From NCBI RefSeq assembly GCF_003114855.1, contig NZ_BFBB01000008.1, positions 859,342 to 923,341 on the forward strand: a stretch of 64,000 nucleotides of DNA, read 5' to 3'. The notes under the pieces are model-generated. The model did no database searches. It was not told the DNA's origin and worked only from the letters and a program-made list of their open reading frames with translations. Made by a program: the position numbers and the translations under genes. The DNA comes from Leptospira ryugenii. GTDB lineage: Bacteria > Spirochaetota > Leptospiria > Leptospirales > Leptospiraceae. Shown here piece by piece: positions 47,901 to 57,568 of the stretch; positions within the stretch are counted from its first letter, which is position 1; every line of letters begins with the position of its first letter.

Positions 47901-49178
47901 CTAAGTAGCTTGCATATTGCTGATTATTTCAGCACAATGTTCTAGAAGGACACGTACTTCGTTTCGGTTTGGGTCTTCCCAAACGCGTGCCAAAAGTTCG
48001 GACAAAACGTACCCATACCTTTGTTTTTCTAGGTTTGGGAAATTTTTTTCCAAATCTCGTCCATTGACAACCAAATCTGCCAGTACCAAGGCGTGCTGTT
48101 TGTCCCAAATCAGCTTGGCCCTTTGCCAAAGCGGCTCCGGTAGCGATAGAAGAAATTCCCATACAAGGGCTTCTGGTTCTTTACTTTGTTTTAGAAACAG
48201 TTTGAGAGGGGAAAGGAATCTCTCTTTGCAGAGACGATCCGAGGGATAACTTTCCTCTTTTGGGAAGTTACGGACCGTACGGTAAAAGAGAGCCCCCCGC
48301 ACCTGTGCCTGTGAACAGCGTAGGTTTTGGAAGTAGCCCTCCCAAAGCAAGGGGGAAGCCTCGGAGGATAGGGCAAGACTCCATTGCCCCAAAAGGAAAG
48401 GCACTGGTTCTTTTGGGACTTGGTCTAGGAGGGCAAGTTCTTCCCGATCCAAAGGCTCCCTTGGCAATCCTTCGCAGAACAGAGATAGGAGGTCTTCTTC
48501 CCAAAGGAGGCGGAGCATCGTGGCTGGTGAGGGACCACGGAAGGATTTCAGCAATTCGTCTAAAAACCTCTCTACGGAGACCTTTGCCGTCACAGCTCTG
48601 GTTTGGGCTATGGCCGCCTTGGTCTCGGCCTCAAGGGAAAATCCCAAGACAGAGGCAAAGCGCAGAGCGCGGATGGGACGTAAGCCGTCCTCCTCGAACC
48701 TTGCCCGAGCTTTGCCAATTGTTTTGATGGTTTTCCGAAGGATGTCTTCTTGTCCCCCGTGCTCATCCACCAAAAGGTCACGGTCCAGGTCATAGGCTAA
48801 TGCGTTCATAGTAAAATCACGCCTCCGTAGGTCTTCGGATAGACTCGTCCCAAACTCGACATGGCTTGGCCTCCTACCATCTTGGTAGTCTTTGTCGATG
48901 CGGTAGGTAGTCACTTCATAGGGAATTTTGTCTAAGAGAACAGTAACCGTGCCATGTTGGATGCCTGTGGCAATGACCCTAGGGAAGAGCTTTTGAATGG
49001 TCTCTGGGGGGGCTGAGGTGGTGAGATCAAAGTCTTTTGGGGTCTTGCCCATACAGAGATCCCGAACCGAGCCACCGATGAGGTAGGCCTCATGGCCCGC
49101 AGATTTGATGGTGGCGATCAGGAAACGCAAATGAGCCAGGTGGGGCTCTGGGATCCGAGAGCTAAGGCTCAAAGGCAA
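47901..49178 (-). CDS. cca: CCA tRNA nucleotidyltransferase / poly(A) polymerase family protein
   Basis: A 425-residue class II nucleotidyltransferase. LIGGSVRDLCMGKTPKDFDLTTSA carries the GG...R-D and D-F-D catalytic motifs, followed by EVTTYRIDKDYQDGRRP, RRDFTMNALAYD, and the GLRPIRALRFA motif. It adds or repairs the 3' CCA of tRNA. There is no ATG before the catalytic motif. TTG 49178 (or TTG 49172), overlapping the end of the Fur-family gene, is the probable start. It is the last gene of an operon with RNase HI, a lipoprotein and a Fur-family regulator. The coding sequence looks richer in G+C than its neighbours. Confidence 0.93.
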   Translation of the reverse strand: MPLSLSSRIPEPHLAHLRFLIATIKSAGHEAYLIGGSVRDLCMGKTPKDFDLTTSAPPETIQKLFPRVIATGIQHGTVTVLLDKIPYEVTTYRIDKDYQDGRRPSHVEFGTSLSEDLRRRDFTMNALAYDLDRDLLVDEHGGQEDILRKTIKTIGKARARFEEDGLRPIRALRFASVLGFSLEAETKAAIAQTRAVTAKVSVERFLDELLKSFRGPSPATMLRLLWEEDLLSLFCEGLPREPLDREELALLDQVPKEPVPFLLGQWSLALSSEASPLLWEGYFQNLRCSQAQVRGALFYRTVRNFPKEESYPSDRLCKERFLSPLKLFLKQSKEPEALVWEFLLSLPEPLWQRAKLIWDKQHALVLADLVVNGRDLEKNFPNLEKQRYGYVLSELLARVWEDPNRNEVRVLLEHCAEIISNMQAT

Positions 49179-49594
49179 ATTTTACATTTACCACGGAAGA
49201 CAACTTCCACGGACTCTGCACGAAAGCCATTCAATTGTTTGCTTGTGGGTATTCCGTCCCAAGCTTCCTCAACGCATTCTATCCTGCCACATTGGTTGCA
49301 GATCAAATGTCCGTGCACCTTTGAATTGTGTTTACCATCATCTTTTTTGAGTTCAAAGTAGGTAACTCTGTCTGTAGAATGCAATGAGTTGAGAAGGTCT
49401 TTTTCTTCCAGGTCAGCTAATGCTCGGTAGATGGTAACTCGATCCCAAGATTCATCCTTTGGCAATTTTTCCATGATCTCCTGGTGGTTCAAGGGTCGGT
49501 TGGACTCTTGGAGGATGGATATGACCTTTTCACGATTTTTGGTCACTTTGAGACCAATCTGTTTGAGAATCTGGGAGGGATCCGAGGCCTGCAT
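49169..49594 (-). CDS. Fur-family transcriptional regulator
   Basis: A 141-residue Fur-superfamily repressor. The winged helix is seen in LKVTKNREKVISILQESNRPLNHQEIMEKL...DRVTIYRALADLEEKDLL. The dimerisation domain has KVHGHLICNQCGRIECVEE and ends in GKCKIC, so two C-x2-C pairs form the structural zinc site. The H-rich H-H-D-H stretch typical of iron-responsive Fur reads H-N-S-K-V-H-G-H. Whether it senses iron, zinc or peroxide is not clear. It is co-transcribed with the lipoprotein and CCA genes, overlapping cca by ten bases. Confidence 0.9.
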   Translation of the reverse strand: MQASDPSQILKQIGLKVTKNREKVISILQESNRPLNHQEIMEKLPKDESWDRVTIYRALADLEEKDLLNSLHSTDRVTYFELKKDDGKHNSKVHGHLICNQCGRIECVEEAWDGIPTSKQLNGFRAESVEVVFRGKCKICL

Positions 49595-49624
49595 ACTTTG
49601 ATTTTGCTGACAGGAGCGCTTTGT

Positions 49625-49975
49625 CTATTCGAAAATCACAGTTTGTTTCCAGATTTCCCAGTAACGAATCCCAAACTCTGTTTTGGCCCGAAGGAGGCTT
49701 TCGATTTCCTCGGCTTCTCCCTTCGGTATACGCAACTTTGCGAACGAAAGGTCCATTTGCCTTTGGAAAATTCTTTGCAATTGTTTCTCAGAACTAAGGA
49801 AAGCGGCTTTGCACTCCTCGTCTCGGCTTTGGAGCTCCTTTTCATTTTCGGCGCAGAAACGAGCAAGCCGCCAAAAACTAGCCTCTCGTTTCATCCGATC
49901 GAACTGGTCTACAGCAGATGGTTTGCAAAAGAATTGTGTGGAGATGAGTAGAGAAAGCAACAGGAGGCGGATCAT
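49625..49975 (-). CDS. small lipoprotein, hypothetical
   Basis: A 116-residue predicted lipoprotein with signal MIRLLLLSLLISTQFFC, where Q-F-F-C would be a loose spirochaetal lipobox. The rest is helical and charged (FDRMKREASFWRLARFCAENEKELQSRDEECKAAF...), with no recognised family. Its ATG overlaps the stop region of RNase HI by four bases, and it lies 30 bases before the Fur-family gene, so it is part of that operon. Role unknown. Confidence 0.6.
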   Translation of the reverse strand: MIRLLLLSLLISTQFFCKPSAVDQFDRMKREASFWRLARFCAENEKELQSRDEECKAAFLSSEKQLQRIFQRQMDLSFAKLRIPKGEAEEIESLLRAKTEFGIRYWEIWKQTVIFE

Positions 49976-50382
49976 GTTTGGTCTTGGGCTAAATTTGCCA
50001 AGGCATCTGCTCTGGTATTTTGTTCCCTCGGCACATATTGGATTTCAAAAAATTCGAATTGTTGTTTGAGAAGGTCACAATCTTTTTTCATTTCCATAAG
50101 GCCCACATTCTTTACCTTATACTCACCTTTCATCTGTTTTACGACCAATTCAGAATCCAATCTAAATTTTACCTTTTTCTCCTCCCTTTGGATGGCTTCT
50201 TGCATACCTCGTTTGAGTGCCGTCCACTCCGCAATATTATTGGTTGCGTTTCCAATCCTTTCGGAGAGGTAAAAAAGCTCTTCACCTTCATGAGTTTGGA
50301 AAGAAACACCGATGGCTGCGGGGCCTGGGTTACCACGAGAGGAGCCATCACAATAGATGTACAACAATTCCTTGTTTTGCAT
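49972..50382 (-). CDS. rnhA: ribonuclease HI family protein
   Basis: A 136-residue RNase HI-type nuclease that cuts RNA in RNA-DNA hybrids. The four carboxylate motifs are seen: IYCDGSSRGNPG (Asp), NIAEWTALKRGM (Glu), FRLDSELVVKQM (Asp) and NTRADALAN (Asp). It lacks the basic protrusion of E. coli RNase HI and is of the compact type. It is the first gene of the operon with lipoprotein, Fur-family and cca genes, starting at ATG 50382. Confidence 0.92.
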   Translation of the reverse strand: MQNKELLYIYCDGSSRGNPGPAAIGVSFQTHEGEELFYLSERIGNATNNIAEWTALKRGMQEAIQREEKKVKFRLDSELVVKQMKGEYKVKNVGLMEMKKDCDLLKQQFEFFEIQYVPREQNTRADALANLAQDQT

Positions 50383-50432
50383 TAGCCTGCATAGTTCCCG
50401 TGTAAGACAGTGGGTTCAAGGATTTTTTCGCA

Positions 50433-51839
50433 TCATTGGAAGTGGAGATTCCATTGGCCTGCGCTCAAATTAATCGATTGTAAGGAAGATAGGGCACCTG
50501 TCTGCGAATTGACGGAATAGGATTTTAAATCTCCCGAATTGTCTGCTAGGTATGCGTACTTACCTTTGGGGTCAAAGACCAAATAACGTATGCTACCTCC
50601 CGACGTATTGATCTCATTTGCGAAGCTTATGGATCCATCACTTTGGTTGATGTTGTATGTGCGGACGATTTGGTCGCTTAGGCCAACTGTGTATAGAAAG
50701 TTTCCGGAAGGGTGGACACAAATCCCATTCGCAATCGCACTCCCCGATTGTAATGTGGCCGAACCAATTTGCGTAAAATCGCCACTTGTCTGGTTGAATT
50801 GAAAGGCAAATATGTGTGCATTATTTGCGAGATAAAAATAGTTTCCGTTAGGGTTGAAACCGATGTTTCCAGAACCTGTGTGAGAAAGGTTCTCGCTTGT
50901 CTTTGCAACAGACAATTCACCCGAGGTAGAGTTGCGACTATAAGTCCTAACCCGGGAAAGGGAATTTACAAGGGAAGCAAGGTACTTTCCGTCTGGAGAA
51001 ATGCCAACATTAGCAGTGAGAGCATTTGTGTCTGTTTGCAAAGGTGTTAATAGGTCACCATCGGAGGCTTGGATTGGATATGTGAGAATCCTTTGGTTCC
51101 CTTCTGCTGCCAGGTAAAGAAAGTTGCCATCGGGAGAGATGACCATATTTCGTGGATTGGTGATGCCTCCGAGCGATCCATTTGCAGTCAATGCTCCTGT
51201 ACTTGAATTGATTGTAAACTTACTGATACTGCCTGTTGTAAAATTTGCGACGTACAGAAACCGACCCAAAGGGTCTGCGGCGATACCAGTAGGAGCAAGG
51301 TCTACATTATAGCTACTATCTGGACTTAATATCCCATCACTTTGGTTTACTGTTAGGTGGTAAATTTGGTTGTTTTGGTCTAAACTAACGTAGAGATTTC
51401 CAGAAAAGGTTCTCACCCTGCAGCTGGCTTGTAGGCCATTGGAACTAGCGGTAATCGTCGCAATGCCTACTCCCACTGCTTGGACAAGGCCTGTCTCCGA
51501 GACAGAAGCTATCGTTGCATTTGAGCTTGTCCACTGAATGGTAGAATCTTTGTTGGACTCATTCTCTTTGTAAACTGCCACAAGCAACTGTGTTTCATTT
51601 TTGTAGAGTTGTAAGGCAGGAGAACAATTGCTGAAGGCAAATGATTTTGTGGGCTCGGGGCTTTGAGATGGGATCGCCAATGCGAAAAGAAAAGGGTTTA
51701 GATCCTTTTTTCCCTGCTCAAAGTTGAAAAGGGATTGGATAAATGGATTGAGCACACAACTACTCAGAAAAAAGCTGATGGGAAGGACAAAAAGAAATCG
51801 TTTTACCAAAGAATAGTTTGTTTTCATCTTTGTTTTCAA
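50433..51839 (-). CDS. beta-propeller lipoprotein with bacterial Ig-like domain
   Basis: A 468-residue predicted lipoprotein (signal VKRFLFVLPISFFLSSC, lipobox L-S-S-C). Residues about 65-145 form a BID_2-type Ig-like domain (TQLLVAVYKENESNKDSTIQWTSSNATIASVSETGLVQAVGVGIATITA). The rest is a YncE/lactonase-like seven-bladed beta-propeller, with repeated units such as ADPLGRFLYVANFTTGSISKFTINSSTG, ISPDGNFLYLAAEGNQRILTYPI and VHPSGNFLYTVGL. Enzymatic lactonase residues cannot be confirmed. It probably binds ligand or partner at the cell surface. Its 5' side diverges from the RlmK-like gene. Confidence 0.82.
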   Translation of the reverse strand: MKTKMKTNYSLVKRFLFVLPISFFLSSCVLNPFIQSLFNFEQGKKDLNPFLFALAIPSQSPEPTKSFAFSNCSPALQLYKNETQLLVAVYKENESNKDSTIQWTSSNATIASVSETGLVQAVGVGIATITASSNGLQASCRVRTFSGNLYVSLDQNNQIYHLTVNQSDGILSPDSSYNVDLAPTGIAADPLGRFLYVANFTTGSISKFTINSSTGALTANGSLGGITNPRNMVISPDGNFLYLAAEGNQRILTYPIQASDGDLLTPLQTDTNALTANVGISPDGKYLASLVNSLSRVRTYSRNSTSGELSVAKTSENLSHTGSGNIGFNPNGNYFYLANNAHIFAFQFNQTSGDFTQIGSATLQSGSAIANGICVHPSGNFLYTVGLSDQIVRTYNINQSDGSISFANEINTSGGSIRYLVFDPKGKYAYLADNSGDLKSYSVNSQTGALSSLQSINLSAGQWNLHFQ

Positions 51840-51914
51840 ATTGGCATTCTAAAGGGATGCCCTTATAAACGATAACAAGTAAGACGGTTATTTTTTCCAG
51901 TCTTATACAAAACT

Positions 51915-52901
51915 ATGGAACAAAATCAGATCCTGACAGGCGCATTACAAATGTTCGAGAATCGCCTCCAGAAACTCAAAAAAGAGAGAGAGAAGTGGGC
52001 CAAGAGAGAGGGAATACAAGCCTATCGAGTGTATGAAGAGGACATTCCCCAAGTACCCGTTATCCTTGATCGATACTTGGATGATTATGTTTTATACGAT
52101 AAGAGTTCTCTTCGTTTCCAAACGGAAGAAGAAAAAGAGAAACGCTTTGAAACCATCTCAGATATAGTTCGCTCTGTCTTTCAGCTCTCCAAAGCACAAT
52201 TGTTTTTAAAAACTCGAAAAAAACAAAAAGGGAAAGAACAATACGAAAAATTAGACGAGGACAAAAAGGCACTCACAGTCACCGAACACTCTGCCCGATA
52301 CTTGGTCAATTTGTCCGACTATTTGGATACAGGTCTATTTTTGGACCACAGGCTCACACGCTCCTGGTTTTCTAAAGCAGCCAACAGTAAACGTGTTCTA
52401 AATCTTTTTTGTTATACGGGATCTTTCAGTGTCTCTGCCGCCTTGGGAGGTGCCTCACAGGTAACGAGTATAGATCTATCGAAAACATATTTGGACTGGG
52501 CAAAACAGAATTTTAATTTGAATGGAATAAAGACTGAAGATCACTCCTTTATTTGTACCGATATTTTACAGTGGTTAGTTGACGAATCTAGAAATGAAGC
52601 CCGGCAAAGGTATGATTTGATTTTTTTAGATCCTCCTACTTTTTCCAATAGTAAAAAAATGAGACAAGAATGGGACATCCAAGCGCAACATAGGAATATT
52701 TTACTTTCTCTTCTTGGAAAATTTTTATCGCCAGGCGGGGAGATCTGGTTTTCCACCAATTTTAGAAAGTTTGAGATGCTAATCCCAGAGGAAGAGTGGT
52801 TAAGCCGAGGCTATACTTGTTTGGATAGATCTTTAGAAAGCATCCCCAAAGATTTCCGAAACACAAAAATTCACAAATTGTTTCAAATAAAAGCCATATG
52901 A
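51915..52901 (+). CDS. class I SAM methyltransferase, RlmK-like (23S rRNA)
   Basis: A 328-residue methyltransferase resembling the C-terminal (RlmK) half of RlmKL, which methylates G2069 of 23S rRNA. MFENRLQKLKKEREKWAKREGIQAYRVYEEDIPQ starts the family domain. The SAM-binding motif is VLNLFCYTGSFSVSAALGGASQVTSIDLSKTYLDWA, and the catalytic-type motif is LIFLDPPTFSNSKKM. The N-terminal THUMP/RlmL half is absent. The ATG at 51915 gives a normal start. It stands alone between divergent and convergent minus-strand genes. Confidence 0.85.
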   Translation: MEQNQILTGALQMFENRLQKLKKEREKWAKREGIQAYRVYEEDIPQVPVILDRYLDDYVLYDKSSLRFQTEEEKEKRFETISDIVRSVFQLSKAQLFLKTRKKQKGKEQYEKLDEDKKALTVTEHSARYLVNLSDYLDTGLFLDHRLTRSWFSKAANSKRVLNLFCYTGSFSVSAALGGASQVTSIDLSKTYLDWAKQNFNLNGIKTEDHSFICTDILQWLVDESRNEARQRYDLIFLDPPTFSNSKKMRQEWDIQAQHRNILLSLLGKFLSPGGEIWFSTNFRKFEMLIPEEEWLSRGYTCLDRSLESIPKDFRNTKIHKLFQIKAI

Positions 52902-52913
52902 TCGCTTCTATAC

Positions 52914-53651
52914 TTATCTTTCTACAAAAGGTTCCATACGTTCTGATAAAATCCTACGATTTTCACCGGATTGCAAAGATAAGACACCTCGGATAATCGC
53001 CTGTCGTTCGTTAGATTTGCGTTTGGAGATACTTTTCAATTGGTTTGAGAGAGGAAGTAGGATGAGGTTTGCAAAAGAAATCCCATAAAAAGTTGCAATG
53101 AAGGCAGTTGCTATCCCTTGGCCAAGGACCTTTGTGCCTCCTTCTAAATTTTCTAAAACTGTTACGAGTCCAAGTACTGTACCGATGATACCAATGGTAG
53201 GAGAGAAACCAGCTGCAGTTTCAAAAAATTTTGCCGCACGGATTTCTTTTTTTTCCAACTCTTCTTGGGCTTCCCAAAGAATCTCTTCTATTGTTCGGGG
53301 ATCACCGCCGTCTACTATGAGTTGTATGCCTTTTTGCAAAAAAGGGTTTTGTAAACGTTTGGCTTCTTCTTCCAAAGATAAAAGACCATCTTTTCTTGCC
53401 TTTTCCCAAAAGCGAAAGAAGATGCTTTGAACATCGAATTGATCTCGATCTCGGAGTATGGCACCGATTGCACTAATAGCATTTGTTAGTTGAGAAAGAG
53501 AAGTAGATGCGATGCTAGCCCCAATCGTACCACCAAAGATCAATAAAAATGCAGGCAAATGGAAAAAGGATCGTAGGGAGGCTCCTTCCAATAGTATGGC
53601 AAGGAAGACAGAAAAAATCGCAATTAAGATACCAAGGATAGATGGGTGCAT
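52914..53651 (-). CDS. motA: flagellar motor stator protein MotA
   Basis: A 245-residue MotA-type stator with four membrane segments: ILIAIFSVFLAILLEG, LPAFLLIFGGTIGAS, then a large cytoplasmic loop (about 65-135), and AAGFSPTIGIIGTVLGLVTVL plus GIATAFIATFYGISFANLILLPL near the C terminus. The sequence fits MotA better than ExbB/TolQ because of the loop size and the FSPTIGIIGTVLGLV signature. The usual partner motB is not adjacent; instead the start overlaps the end of a large membrane/TPR gene (TAATG). The partner must be elsewhere or unconventional. Confidence 0.87.
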   Translation of the reverse strand: MHPSILGILIAIFSVFLAILLEGASLRSFFHLPAFLLIFGGTIGASIASTSLSQLTNAISAIGAILRDRDQFDVQSIFFRFWEKARKDGLLSLEEEAKRLQNPFLQKGIQLIVDGGDPRTIEEILWEAQEELEKKEIRAAKFFETAAGFSPTIGIIGTVLGLVTVLENLEGGTKVLGQGIATAFIATFYGISFANLILLPLSNQLKSISKRKSNERQAIIRGVLSLQSGENRRILSERMEPFVER

Positions 53652-55834
53652 TATTGGATGCGAGCCTCTCTTGCTTCAGGTCTCTGGTAAACTCTTTTTG
53701 CTGATTCTTTTTTTTCCAAAACTTCATTTTTCAATCTTTCCCAGATGACAGAATCTGGATTTTCTTTTGCCCTTTGGTTGATGAGAGGTTCTGCATCTTT
53801 CCAATTTTCTTGGTTTAGGTAGAGTCGCACGCGAACGAGTTCCAATTCTTTTGCCAGACTGATTTCATTTTTATCTCGATAGTATCGTTCCAAAGATTCC
53901 ATCGTGAAGAGGGCATTTTTCCAATCTCCTATTGACTCAAACATTGGTATGAGAGTATTCCAGGCAAATTCTTTAAATTCGTTTTGTAAGGATAAGTCTT
54001 CTAGGATTGGAATGAACTCAGGCTCCGGGGAGGTAAATTTTAAAGAATTGTAGGCAATGCGTAAGAGTTCGATATCAGGATTTTCAAATTTACGAGCAAG
54101 GATGATGGCATCTAAGGCCAATTTGTTTTGACCTATGCGGAAGTAGTACTTTGCATATTCCGCATAAGATTCATAGTAAAGACGTTTGATGGTGAGAGCG
54201 TCCTTTCTCAAGTCACCAGAAGAGTAACGTATCGTATTTTCCAATTGAAGACGAATTTCGTTGGTATCAGCGTTTTCTAATTTATCTTGGAAGTATTTGA
54301 AGCGCCAATCCTTTGGGATGAGGTCAGAAAATTGAAACGGTCTCTCCATATATGCTGGAAAGTAAATATCATATCCCCAGAAACTTTGTCTTTTTAATAA
54401 GGAAAGTGCATTTGTCGCTGTGGATGTTTGGTTTTTTTTCCGAGAAACAAAGATGATAAATTTATGATTTTCTTTTCTTAATTTTTCAATGTAAGAAATC
54501 ATCTGCGTTGTATTTTCCACTAAACCTAAAATCACAACCTTATCCTCAATCTCAGATTCTTTAGGAAGAAAGGATTTGGATTCTTGTGGGAGAATCGTGC
54601 GATAAAAGATATAGTCCTTTTTTGCAATTTCAATATTTGAAATCTTAAATGGTATAGGTTCGTAGATTTCTTTTTTGGAGAAAGGAGTAGTGGACCGAAT
54701 CGATGGTGGATAAAAGAAAAACAGTACAGAAAGTCCGCTAATCCCAACAAATGCATATTTGGGTATTTTAACCGTCGACCTTGTTCTGAAGAATTGATAG
54801 CTTACAATAGGTACAAAAAGCAAAGCCAAAAGTGTACGCAGAGAAATGGGTAAATTCCAATGATACAACAAAAGCGAGAGACCAAAATAGGCCACCGCCT
54901 CAAGTGCAACAAACGCGTATTCGCTGACTTTGGTATTGTTTGGTTTGAAAAAACCCACAAGTCCGGCAAGAATGATACAAAGCGCTATATAAAAATAATT
55001 CCAATAGGATTGGTAAATAAAAAAGAAAAAACCAGTGAGAAGTAGTATCCTTCCAATGAGATAAATTGCTTTCGTCTCTCTTCTGATTCCGTTTACCAAA
55101 GAGAGAATTCTGCCCATAAAGAGAGCAAAAGAGATGGAAAGGATGACTGGTATTTTGGGCCCTGGTTGGAAATATAAATGTAACCCCAAATACGCAATTA
55201 ACATGGATAAGGCTGATCGATAAAATGGAGTAAAAAATGGATGATTGCCTATCTTGGAACGAATTTTATAAAATCGTATCGAGAAACTTGGTTGTTTGAA
55301 AAAAATACTACTCAGATAGACTTCTAACAAAAATAGTAAAACTACAATCAATGTGTTGAGTGGAACAATGATTCCAATATCAAACAGGGAATAAAAAGTA
55401 AATAGTGTGATTCCCAATGCAAAACTTAAAGAACGAAAATCTTTGATCGAACCACAATACATACCCGTGTTAAATGAGGTTAGTGCCGAACTGAGAAGTA
55501 TGAATTGAAACGAAAAGATATAATCGATTAAAAACTCGCTGGAGGCATAAAGGTAAACCCACACCAAGAGCAAAGTATTTCCAGAAAACAGAAACAAGAG
55601 CAGAGTTTTGGGCGCTTTTGGGACATACTTGCGTAGTAAAAATCCAAAACCAAAGAAAACCAAAAGCACTGCTTGTAAAACAGGGAAACTGGTATCCGAG
55701 GTGTCTACTAGGCGCAACTCGTTAGATGCAACAAAAAACAGAAAGGATAGAGTGTATCCTAAGGATAAGCCTAAGCTAATTTCTAGAAAGGGAAAAAGCC
55801 CAGTTTCCCAAAAACGTTTCCAAGGAGAATCCAT
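53651..55834 (-). CDS. large membrane protein with C-terminal TPR-like region
   Basis: A 727-residue protein with about a dozen transmembrane helices in the first ~390 residues (for example FLEISLGLSLGYTLSFLFFV and ILLLTGFFFFIYQSYWNYFYIALCIILAGLVGFF). A soluble domain around 400-520 precedes helical TPR-like repeats (TIKRLYYESYAEYAKYYFRIGQNKLALDAIILARKF and GDWKNALFTMESLERYY). No family is recognised. ATG 55834 with GGAAG upstream is preferred over TTG 55870. Its stop overlaps motA, so both are translated together. Role unknown; possibly a motor or cell-envelope protein. Confidence 0.65.
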   Translation of the reverse strand: MDSPWKRFWETGLFPFLEISLGLSLGYTLSFLFFVASNELRLVDTSDTSFPVLQAVLLVFFGFGFLLRKYVPKAPKTLLLFLFSGNTLLLVWVYLYASSEFLIDYIFSFQFILLSSALTSFNTGMYCGSIKDFRSLSFALGITLFTFYSLFDIGIIVPLNTLIVVLLFLLEVYLSSIFFKQPSFSIRFYKIRSKIGNHPFFTPFYRSALSMLIAYLGLHLYFQPGPKIPVILSISFALFMGRILSLVNGIRRETKAIYLIGRILLLTGFFFFIYQSYWNYFYIALCIILAGLVGFFKPNNTKVSEYAFVALEAVAYFGLSLLLYHWNLPISLRTLLALLFVPIVSYQFFRTRSTVKIPKYAFVGISGLSVLFFFYPPSIRSTTPFSKKEIYEPIPFKISNIEIAKKDYIFYRTILPQESKSFLPKESEIEDKVVILGLVENTTQMISYIEKLRKENHKFIIFVSRKKNQTSTATNALSLLKRQSFWGYDIYFPAYMERPFQFSDLIPKDWRFKYFQDKLENADTNEIRLQLENTIRYSSGDLRKDALTIKRLYYESYAEYAKYYFRIGQNKLALDAIILARKFENPDIELLRIAYNSLKFTSPEPEFIPILEDLSLQNEFKEFAWNTLIPMFESIGDWKNALFTMESLERYYRDKNEISLAKELELVRVRLYLNQENWKDAEPLINQRAKENPDSVIWERLKNEVLEKKESAKRVYQRPEAREARIQ

Positions 55835-55954
55835 GGCTTCCAAATCTTTCAAACCACTGTTTGGATTCAAGGGAAAGAGTGTTCGGAGAAGATATTTTGG
55901 CGGTGCACAAAAGATTTGACGTTGGGATGCCGATTCTAGAAATGGAGTGTAGCC

Positions 55955-57496
55955 ATGCTTACGTTTTTATCATTTTCCTTTTTAGCCATTTACGGGATGG
56001 ATATATTCTTCCTATTTTACTTCGGTCTCCACACCTACTTGATGGTGTTTCTCTACAGAAAGTACAAAGAGAACTGTGCGGAGGATGAGGGCCTCCTCTT
56101 GAAAAAAAATGACAAGAAGCTCCCGACAGTTACGGTGCAATTGCCCATATTCAATGAATTTTATGTCGTAGACCGTTTGATTGAGTCTGCCTGCGCTCTC
56201 TCTTATCCGAAGGAAAAGCTCCAAATCCAAGTCTTGGATGATTCCACCGACGAGACCATTGAGAAAGTGAAAGGCCTAGTGCGGGAATACCAAAAGCAAG
56301 GCATTTGGATTGAGCACCTTCACCGTACCAACCGAAGGGGCCACAAGGCAGGAGCTCTCGAAGAAGGGATGCAAAAAGCAAAAGGTGAATTCATCGCAAT
56401 CTTTGATGCGGATTTTACTCCTGAACCAGATTTTTTGCTCCGAACTCTCGGTTATTTCAAATCCCCCGAAATAGGCATGGTGCAAGCAAGGTGGGGACAC
56501 CTCAATGAGGACTATAATATCCTCACAAAGGCACAGAGTTTTGGGATCGATGGTCACTTCATGATCGAACAGGTCGCTAGAAATGGTGCTTCCCTTTGGA
56601 TGAATTTCAATGGAACTGCCGGTATTTGGCGTCGGACCTGTATCGAAGATGCAGGTGGTTGGGAACACGATACCTTGACTGAAGACTTTGATCTCTCTTA
56701 CCGTGCCGAATTGAAAGGATGGAAATTCCGTTATATCAAAGATGTTGTATGTAAGGCAGAAATTCCTGCCACTATGAATGCATACAAATCCCAACAATTT
56801 CGTTGGTGTAAAGGTTCCATCCAAACTGCCGTTAAATTACTTCCGACCATTTGGAAGTCGAATGAACCTTGGAAGATCAAAGCAGAAGCAATCACTCATT
56901 TGATCAACTATTCAGTCCATCCGCTTATGATTCTGAATATTCTTTTGACTGCTCCTTTACTTCTCATGGAGTATTGGGCCGGCTTCAAAATGGATGACCT
57001 TCCGATAGAGATCCTCTTCGGTTCAGCCGCTCTCCTTTCCGTCGGTTCACTAGGACCTGTCATCTTTTATGCCTATTCCCAAAGAGAGATATACCCCAAT
57101 TGGAAGAAAAAACTCATCTATTTGCCAGTCCTCGTTATGATAGGGACTGGGATTGCCGTGATGAATACTTTCGCTTGGATGGAAGCCGTGTTTGGGATCC
57201 AGTCCGGATTCAAGCGAACCCCAAAACTTCGGATTGAAGGGAGCCAAGACAACTTAAAAGAAAAGATGAAGTATGTCGTTCCTGTGGATTACCGAGCGAT
57301 TCTAGAGTTTTTCATGGGTTTGTATTGTGTCCTTTGCATTTATCTCTCCTTCCTAGTGGGTAAGCCCTATGTGATTGGGTTTATGGTTTTATATGCGATA
57401 GGATTCTTTTATGTCTCCTTTCTCTCCATTGCTGAATCTTTCTGGAAATTCCGACCAGCCTCCGCCGAAGAGAAAGAAGCGAGTGCCTTGGCTTAG
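55955..57496 (+). CDS. family 2 glycosyltransferase, cellulose/mannan-synthase-like
   Basis: A 513-residue membrane glycosyltransferase with an N-terminal membrane helix and a GT2 catalytic domain. VQLPIFNE and VLDDSTDET carry the first Asp of the nucleotide site, IFDADFTPEPDFL is the D-x-D type motif, LTEDFDLSYRA carries the catalytic base, and QQFRWCKG is the Q-x2-R-W motif. Four or more membrane helices follow (about 330-480). This arrangement matches processive or lipid-linked glucan/mannan-type synthases. No PilZ domain or accessory cellulose gene is near. GGAG lies eight bases before the ATG. Confidence 0.87.
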   Translation: MLTFLSFSFLAIYGMDIFFLFYFGLHTYLMVFLYRKYKENCAEDEGLLLKKNDKKLPTVTVQLPIFNEFYVVDRLIESACALSYPKEKLQIQVLDDSTDETIEKVKGLVREYQKQGIWIEHLHRTNRRGHKAGALEEGMQKAKGEFIAIFDADFTPEPDFLLRTLGYFKSPEIGMVQARWGHLNEDYNILTKAQSFGIDGHFMIEQVARNGASLWMNFNGTAGIWRRTCIEDAGGWEHDTLTEDFDLSYRAELKGWKFRYIKDVVCKAEIPATMNAYKSQQFRWCKGSIQTAVKLLPTIWKSNEPWKIKAEAITHLINYSVHPLMILNILLTAPLLLMEYWAGFKMDDLPIEILFGSAALLSVGSLGPVIFYAYSQREIYPNWKKKLIYLPVLVMIGTGIAVMNTFAWMEAVFGIQSGFKRTPKLRIEGSQDNLKEKMKYVVPVDYRAILEFFMGLYCVLCIYLSFLVGKPYVIGFMVLYAIGFFYVSFLSIAESFWKFRPASAEEKEASALA

Positions 57497-57568
57497 GCCA
57501 GGGTACTTTACTTGACGGATCGGGTCATTTTTAAAGATTGTACATTCAACTTAGCTTAGAGGTCCTCC

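Noticed and set aside
57514..57534. Weak TGAC...GTCA hairpin with five T after the glycosyltransferase gene
   Set aside because: Only a 4-bp stem; too weak to call a terminator.
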